Shown here: piece by piece, positions 58,879 through 64,000 of the stretch | Layout: every line of letters begins with the position of its first letter | Position numbering within the stretch: position 1 is the stretch's first letter | NCBI GenBank assembly: GCA_024516035.1 | Contig: CM044959.1 | Coordinates: 21,976,741 to 22,040,740, forward strand | DNA: 64,000 bases | DNA from: Bactericera cockerelli | Taxonomy: Eukaryota > Arthropoda > Insecta > Hemiptera > Triozidae | Direction of reading: 5' to 3' | The notes under the pieces: model-generated | What the model was told of the DNA's origin: nothing | Seen by the model: only the letters and a program-made list of their open reading frames with translations | Database searches by the model: none | Made by a program: the position numbers and the translations under genes

Positions 58879-60598
58879 TTTACCTCGCCTTACTGGAACT
58901 TTCAGTGTTTCAGACACTTTCAGTTGACAAATTAACGAAAGGGCATTCGTTAATATCTATAACTAATTATAATATTTACATATAACTTTAAAATTTCAAA
59001 TGAGATCAATTGCAATTCAAAAAATTGATTTTTTAAACATTTCACTTAAAGAAGTAAATTATCTTTTTACTTCGTAGAGTGAAATGTTTATATCTCATTA
59101 ATCTATTTTATAGCTATAACTTTGTTATATTTATATAATCTTTTACTTGTGAATTATTTCAATATCTTTCAAATGGATAGTGTGTTCCTTTGATAAAAAA
59201 AAAAAAAAAAAATCCCGATTAGGTAGGACCTGTAAGCATGAGCAGATCCTCGAAAATACCTTCCTTTTAAAGTGGACTTTATGTATAGTCCGTGCTATGA
59301 AGTCATTGAAGTTGAGTAAGATTTGGTACCACATTGGTTTCACTTTTGTCAATGTAAGAAGTTTTGTTACTTTTCAAAGTGCATTTTATCTCTTTCTTTG
59401 TATAGGGTGTTCATCAAACCTCAGCTGAGATGTTAAGGGTAATTACAACCACTTTCATTGGGAGTATTATCAAGGAATTTCATTCATTCATTTATATTTC
59501 GTCTTGTAATAATCATATTTGGGAACGGTTGAACTAAATAGTTTACACTCTTGGGAGTGCCTCAGGTAACTCCTGCTCATCGCAAATTACTCTCAATATT
59601 GCCTTGTGTGTGCTTTCTTCTTCTTCATCTTGCTTTCCACCTTCATTCAATATTTCTTATTCATAATTATCATCGTCAATTCCTTCTTCTTTTTCTTTCA
59701 ATCGAACCTAGCTCTTCTTTGCCACTGCTTTTGCAGCCTCATCTTTCATTTATATCACTCTGTAGCACTTTGAAGTGTTAACTTTGTTACTATCATAAAT
59801 TTTAGCTTCTTCTTTTCATACCAATTATAAATTTTTCTGCCAGTCTTAGTCTGAGAATACTTAGTCCGTATCATACTTTCCATTAAATGCTTTTTTCTTG
59901 TCTTGTCAATTTGTTCTTCATGTCCACTCATGTTCATATGCGTTTTATGCAATCATCACATTATTTTCTATTTCCCATTTTTCATTATTACATGACTTAG
60001 ATCTGACAATGGTAACGTATTTCTCAAAATTCCATGAAAACTTCTCATTATCTTTTATTATTGTCTGCTATTTTGTCTCCTTTGCCTCCTCGTTCTGCTG
60101 ATCAAGACAAGAGTGTCTGATATGCGTCTGTTGAAAAGTTCAAGGCCGATTGCAGGGCAAACTTTTCAACGGCTCAGCACGTATCTTTCTACAGGCAACA
60201 ACAATGGGTTGGACACCACCAGCTGCAGACAATAATAGGGCATTACAGCTAGGAGACAGGACCCGGTGGGAATCATGTAGGTGTAGGTGCATTCAACGTT
60301 TTTGTGCATCTCATTACATTGGACCCACTTTGTCATAAGACTAGTTCAATCCCAGCACTTCGTCGCAACGATGTGTTTTCGGTCGTGGAAGAGATCCCCT
60401 ATGTATTTTTGAAAAATCCTTTCTTATGATACATTTAAACATTGAAGAAAACCTCTTTGTGTTGGAGATGAGCTTCTGAGTAATGGTTAAGGACACAATA
60501 CTAATCCGATTAGTACAGTACAGTACTAATCGGATGGTAGGTACTAATTAGTAAAATAATTATATCTGGCATTCATCGAATTTTGAGTGAATAACTTA
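58879..60598. other. No gene recognised
   Basis: AT-rich. A CT-rich stretch at 59590-59760 creates a hydrophobic ORF without other support. Confidence 0.45.
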
Positions 60599-60608
60599 AT
60601 TGTACCTT

Positions 60609-60813
60609 GATCATTATCATAGGGTGGCGTCATCGTGAACGATGGTAGCCAGGCAGTGGAGGAATGACTTAGCACTTCTACCACTGTCTTCACAAGGAGG
60701 CTAATAATTGACAAGGGCCCACAGAACCAAGCCAATGCTGGTCTACTCCTCCCTATTTATGTCCTCCATCCAGACTGCTGGTCTACTCCCTGTTTGTAGT
60801 CCCCCAGCCAGAC
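60609..60813 (-). mobile_element. SINE-like family E with 10-bp TSD and internal duplication
   Basis: Flanked by ATTGTACCTT at 60599-60608 and 60814-60823. It matches 38246-38410 but has a second copy of the CTGGTCTACTCC ... CCAGCCAGAC block at its right side. The GATCATTATCAT stretch at the left is the tail, so the element reads on the minus strand. Confidence 0.82.
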
Positions 60814-60823
60814 ATTGTACCTT

Positions 60824-61464
60824 TATATATAATGAAGAAAAAAAATATCAGTTTTCATCATAGAATAACATAATACAGGAGTCGATAAGTTTTTATAGTC
60901 AGTAGCTTGTATGAATCTAAGTGCACTTCCAACTACCTGCCTCATACCAAACTTGACCAAAATTGAATAATAACAACAAATATGCTGCATTCCAACATGA
61001 ACGAGAAAATGTCATTTCTTAATAAGTGCAGGTTTCAAAATGGAAACATTTATCTTTAATGAATATAATATTATGACCATTAAGAAAAAATGAAACCATA
61101 ATAATGTAGCATACATACTTGCATTCCCAAGAAAGCTAATTAATATTACAAATATGAAGTTTGTCTCATATTTGTCTCTATTAAATATAACATTTACAAT
61201 TAATACATACCGCAATAGAATAAGCAAAAATGTCTTGATGACTTGATAAGATAATAACTTAATAGTAGAAAATATTAAAATCTAGTCCTAATTATCACTG
61301 TTTATAATCGGATTAATATTCGACATTTTAGTTCAGGCACTTCAGGTCAGTGGAAGCTGGTTCCTGTCATACATAAATATAATGTTTATGTTTTAGGTTA
61401 ATATTATTTATTTACTTTTACAAAAATTGTACCAGAAAACTTATTGCAAACTCGAACTCTCGTG
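60824..61464. other. No gene recognised
   Basis: AT-rich; nothing recognised. Confidence 0.5.
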
Positions 61465-61530
61465 AGTTTTTTTATTTGGATTTAACGTCCGTTTCAACTA
61501 TATGGTCATGGTCGTCATACCACTACTCGA
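61465..61530 (-). mobile_element. 5S-derived SINE, 3' end only
   Basis: AGTTTTTTTATTTGGATTTA, ACGTCCGTTTCAACTATATG and GTCATGGTCGTCATACCACT match the tail end of the 53537-53805 copy (TAAGTGGGGTTTAACATCGC, TTTCAACTGCCATGGTTATA). Confidence 0.5.
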
Positions 61531-61774
61531 CGTGTAGAGAAGATGTCTACTGTAAGCACAAATTATACCCAATTTCCCATTTTGGACTAAGGTTCGGTGA
61601 TTATTAGATGTCATTGAGCAAAATTTGTCCAGGAAAAAGCAATAGACCAACTTGATAGCTATCAAATAAGATTTTTGTCTGAATTCGTTTTATTGTATTT
61701 TTAAGCAATGATACTTTTTTTCATCCTAAATATTAAAATTGTGAGCGATATCGAGCACAATTTATTTAAATGTA

Positions 61775-61932
61775 ATGTTCACTTTACTCTCTATCTCTTT
61801 CGCTCTGCTTTTGTCGCTGTCGTCCTCTCCCGCGGTTAGCTATTGGAATATATTATTTATCAATGGTTTGCCTAATATAATAAGCACCAGTAGGAGATTT
61901 GCATTGTCAGACAAGAATATAGTGCACACAAA
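61775..61932 (+). CDS. Possible signal-peptide exon ending at a strong donor
   Basis: ATG 61775 opens a frame starting MFTLLSISFALLLSLSSSPA, a good secretory signal sequence, with likely cleavage near residue 22. It runs through WNILFINGLPNIISTSRRF to VHTK, where AAAA is followed by GTAAGTC at 61933. Alternatively the pyrimidine-rich TCGTCCTCTCCCGCGGTTAG (ending about 61840) is an acceptor, and only 61841-61932 is exon. No family is recognised and no partner exon is seen. Confidence 0.25.
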
Positions 61933-61933
61933 A

Positions 61934-63269
61934 GTAAGTCTTGTTAAGGGTTTGATTTGGGAATTGTTCAAAGTGTTCAACGTCTCGAGATGGAATGCAA
62001 AAACTGGAACAAGTGAATAGGGAGCCTAGAAACTTTTTCAAGAAGAGTAGAAATAAGAATCTTGTAGACTTTATTTTTTCAGAATTACTAATTTAAATTA
62101 ATTTTTATCGTACGTAAAGGCAAAGACACTCAGAAGCGACATTAATTTCGACACATCGGTCATGACTTCCTGGAAACATTAACTCAAAGTAAATATTTGT
62201 TCGACAGAGGCTTTCCATGTCTGAAATTTTTTGAGCACCCTGTTCCATTCGTCCAGACAATAACTTCAACGAGTTAAATTGAATATGTTAAAATAAAATC
62301 AACCTTCATTGTTCAGGAACTTACACATAGATATGTTGCATTGTGTTGTGTTCTTTGCAAATATTATGGTGAACTTCCAATTTGCTTACAGATATAAAGG
62401 AAAAGAGTCTCAATTAGTTTAAGAAAAAAACCTTGGAGAACGGAGGAGAGGATTAGTAAAAATAATAATAATGCTCATGATGCCGACCATATGGGGACAA
62501 AAGAAATATCCAAGAAGAAAATAAAGAGAACAAGGTAAAAAAGAAAATAACAACGGATAGAAATATTTACCCTTATTTAGCCAGGTAAATCGGACGGCAT
62601 TGAGTTCATCATGCACTCATTAGGTCTAATCATCACCAACCCTTTTCCAATGTTTACATAGGAAATAATAAACAATTCATAATAAATGGGGCAATGCAAA
62701 GGAATTAAAGGAGTTAACGGTTGAATTGATGACCTCTAATGTAAACTGTACTGGTAGTTCATCGATTTTTTTTTTTTACATCTACAAGTAATGAGTATGT
62801 TAATATGATTGAATGGTTTCTATATTCGCTTTAATTGTTGATTCTCTTTTCTTTAAGTTATTCAGTGGTTTCGAATTGCATGGTAAATATCTCAGCATCT
62901 TGTTAGTGATCATTGATCAATTAATAATCATTGTGTTTTGAATGATCAATGTGTGCAACTTGTGCTCAATGAATATGTGGTTTTGTTGATACTTACTTCA
63001 CTGTTTAACACCTGTAAATTTTTACTGGTCTCTGAATCCTGTTCTTTCTATATTGTAGTTGATCATTCCTCCTCTTTTTATTACTTTTTCTTCCGTTTTA
63101 ATTTTTGAGTTTTGCATTTCAAGTGCAACGCTATTTGTATACACCTCCTGCTCTGGAGTCATTCAATTGTGTAACAATACATTCCAATTTTAATGATGGT
63201 CTGGCTGGTGGACGTTGTCAGCCTGGAGGAAGCTGTCTGGCTGGGGGGCGTGTCTGGCTGTAGTTTTCA
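61934..63269. other. No gene recognised
   Basis: AT-rich. GGCTGG-rich motifs near 63198-63260 precede repeat D. Confidence 0.5.
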
Positions 63270-63430
63270 GTTTTCCTGAACTTATAAAGAAAAAGCCCAT
63301 GTTCTCACTATGGTTGATCGCACATAAGAATATGTGGTTCAGGGGACGAGCCAAATAAATTTGGCTGGAGACCATTGATCCCCCCAGCTGTAGAGACGTG
63401 CTGGTTACATCAACAACAACTTCAATACGT
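63270..63430 (+). repeat. Dispersed repeat D
   Basis: CTTATAAAGAAAAAGCCCAT, TTGATCGCACATAAGAATAT, GACCATTGATCCCCCCAGCT, GTTACATCAACAACAACTTC. The same order is found at 30930-31075. It ends in a CAA-type tail, suggesting a retroposon 3' end. The 125-codon ORF on the other strand overlaps this and is not supported. Confidence 0.5.
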
Positions 63431-64000
63431 GGCCCCGTTTTAATAGCGTTTGTTTTCTTAACGCAAGTTATCACATTTCTAGTGTCAACAATATGTACGA
63501 GTATGATCTTGAATTTAACTATAAATGATATACGTGTACATATATAATAACATGAGTACCTTTTCAATTAAACCCATTTACAAATGTACTAACTTGTATT
63601 TTTAGAATTTTGGATCTTGAGAAAAACGTACAGCATATTTATGTATGTATTTAGGAATAAATACTATGATAAGATTGATAAGTCTCGTTACTTTTGGTAA
63701 ATAAATAATCATTTTTTAGATGATCAGCTGTTGAACACCTTGTTTCATTTGTATTCTGATGGTTGAAGTTTTTAGAAGGGTAAGTGTATGTAGTCGAAAT
63801 CAATCACACAACAATTAGATTTCCATTTGTTCATTCATCTCAAATTAAGATTCTTTTGTATTATTACAGTCACTGTCAATTAAATATCTTGCTGTGGCGA
63901 GGGTGTCACAAAGGTGAAATCAAACTGGAGAAAGGGATATCAGATATCACTTGTCAATCTTTTCCAGGAGTTCTTTTGTTGGTTTGTTAGCTTATTGTTT
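63431..64000. other. No gene recognised
   Basis: AT-rich to the window end; a 68-codon ORF at 63784-63990 has no features. Confidence 0.45.

Noticed and set aside
63190..63567. 125-codon minus ORF, the longest apart from repeat-driven ones and the SINE-A ORF
   Set aside because: It overlaps repeat D and the GGCTGG-rich stretch and shows no domain, signal or splice support.

Overview
This is a stretch of animal nuclear DNA, most likely from an insect and plausibly a hemipteran such as a planthopper. The evidence is an AT-rich composition, no dense run of long ORFs, GT-AG splice-like signals, very many microsatellites and poly-A tails, tRNA-derived and 5S-rRNA-derived SINEs, Helitrons, hAT and TA-target transposons, and a nuclear tRNA gene. 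The species cannot be fixed from the window alone. No operon, CRISPR array or other prokaryotic system is present. Nearly all of the short ORFs lie inside repeats or look like chance.

Host genes are sparse. The clearest are a tRNA-Leu(AAG) gene (12996-13078) and the last coding exon of a LITAF-like membrane protein gene (13914-14019). A tRNA-SINE has inserted immediately behind that exon, and its 9-bp target duplication rebuilds the stop codon. A 132-bp tandem array in the 3' UTR begins with the last codons of the same gene. Weaker candidates are a 78-codon ORF with a poly-A signal (25756-25992), a possible exon with a strong donor (26210-26428), a possible signal-peptide exon (61775-61932) and three decayed coding-like tracts (about 17690-18185, 49655-49867 and 55700-56830).

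Mobile DNA dominates the rest. At 197-1292 is a Ginger-like element with long terminal inverted repeats, a 4-bp target duplication and a broken integrase C-terminus. At 2726-5253 is a TA-target, long-TIR element holding the C-terminal end of a DDE transposase. hAT-type non-autonomous elements with 8-bp duplications lie at 6440-6697 and 41467-42050; the second carries an array of perfect 20-bp palindromes. A foldback element at 18226-19376 contains a nested Helitron (18798-19061), and the other arm of the foldback preserves the empty site. A second Helitron copy (33186-33401) differs from the first almost only by one-base contractions. An inverted-repeat unit at 10807-11483 surrounds a 45-bp minisatellite.

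At least six SINE-like families recur. They are named here A (tRNA head plus a conserved body), B and C (tRNA heads with ATT-type tails), D and E (short repeats with no clear head), F (Thr-like tRNA head) and a 5S-rRNA-derived family. Two further dispersed repeats, G and H, have terminal hairpins. Several insertions are nested or flanked by perfect target duplications, so their order can be read directly. Family names A-H are local labels for this window, not database names.
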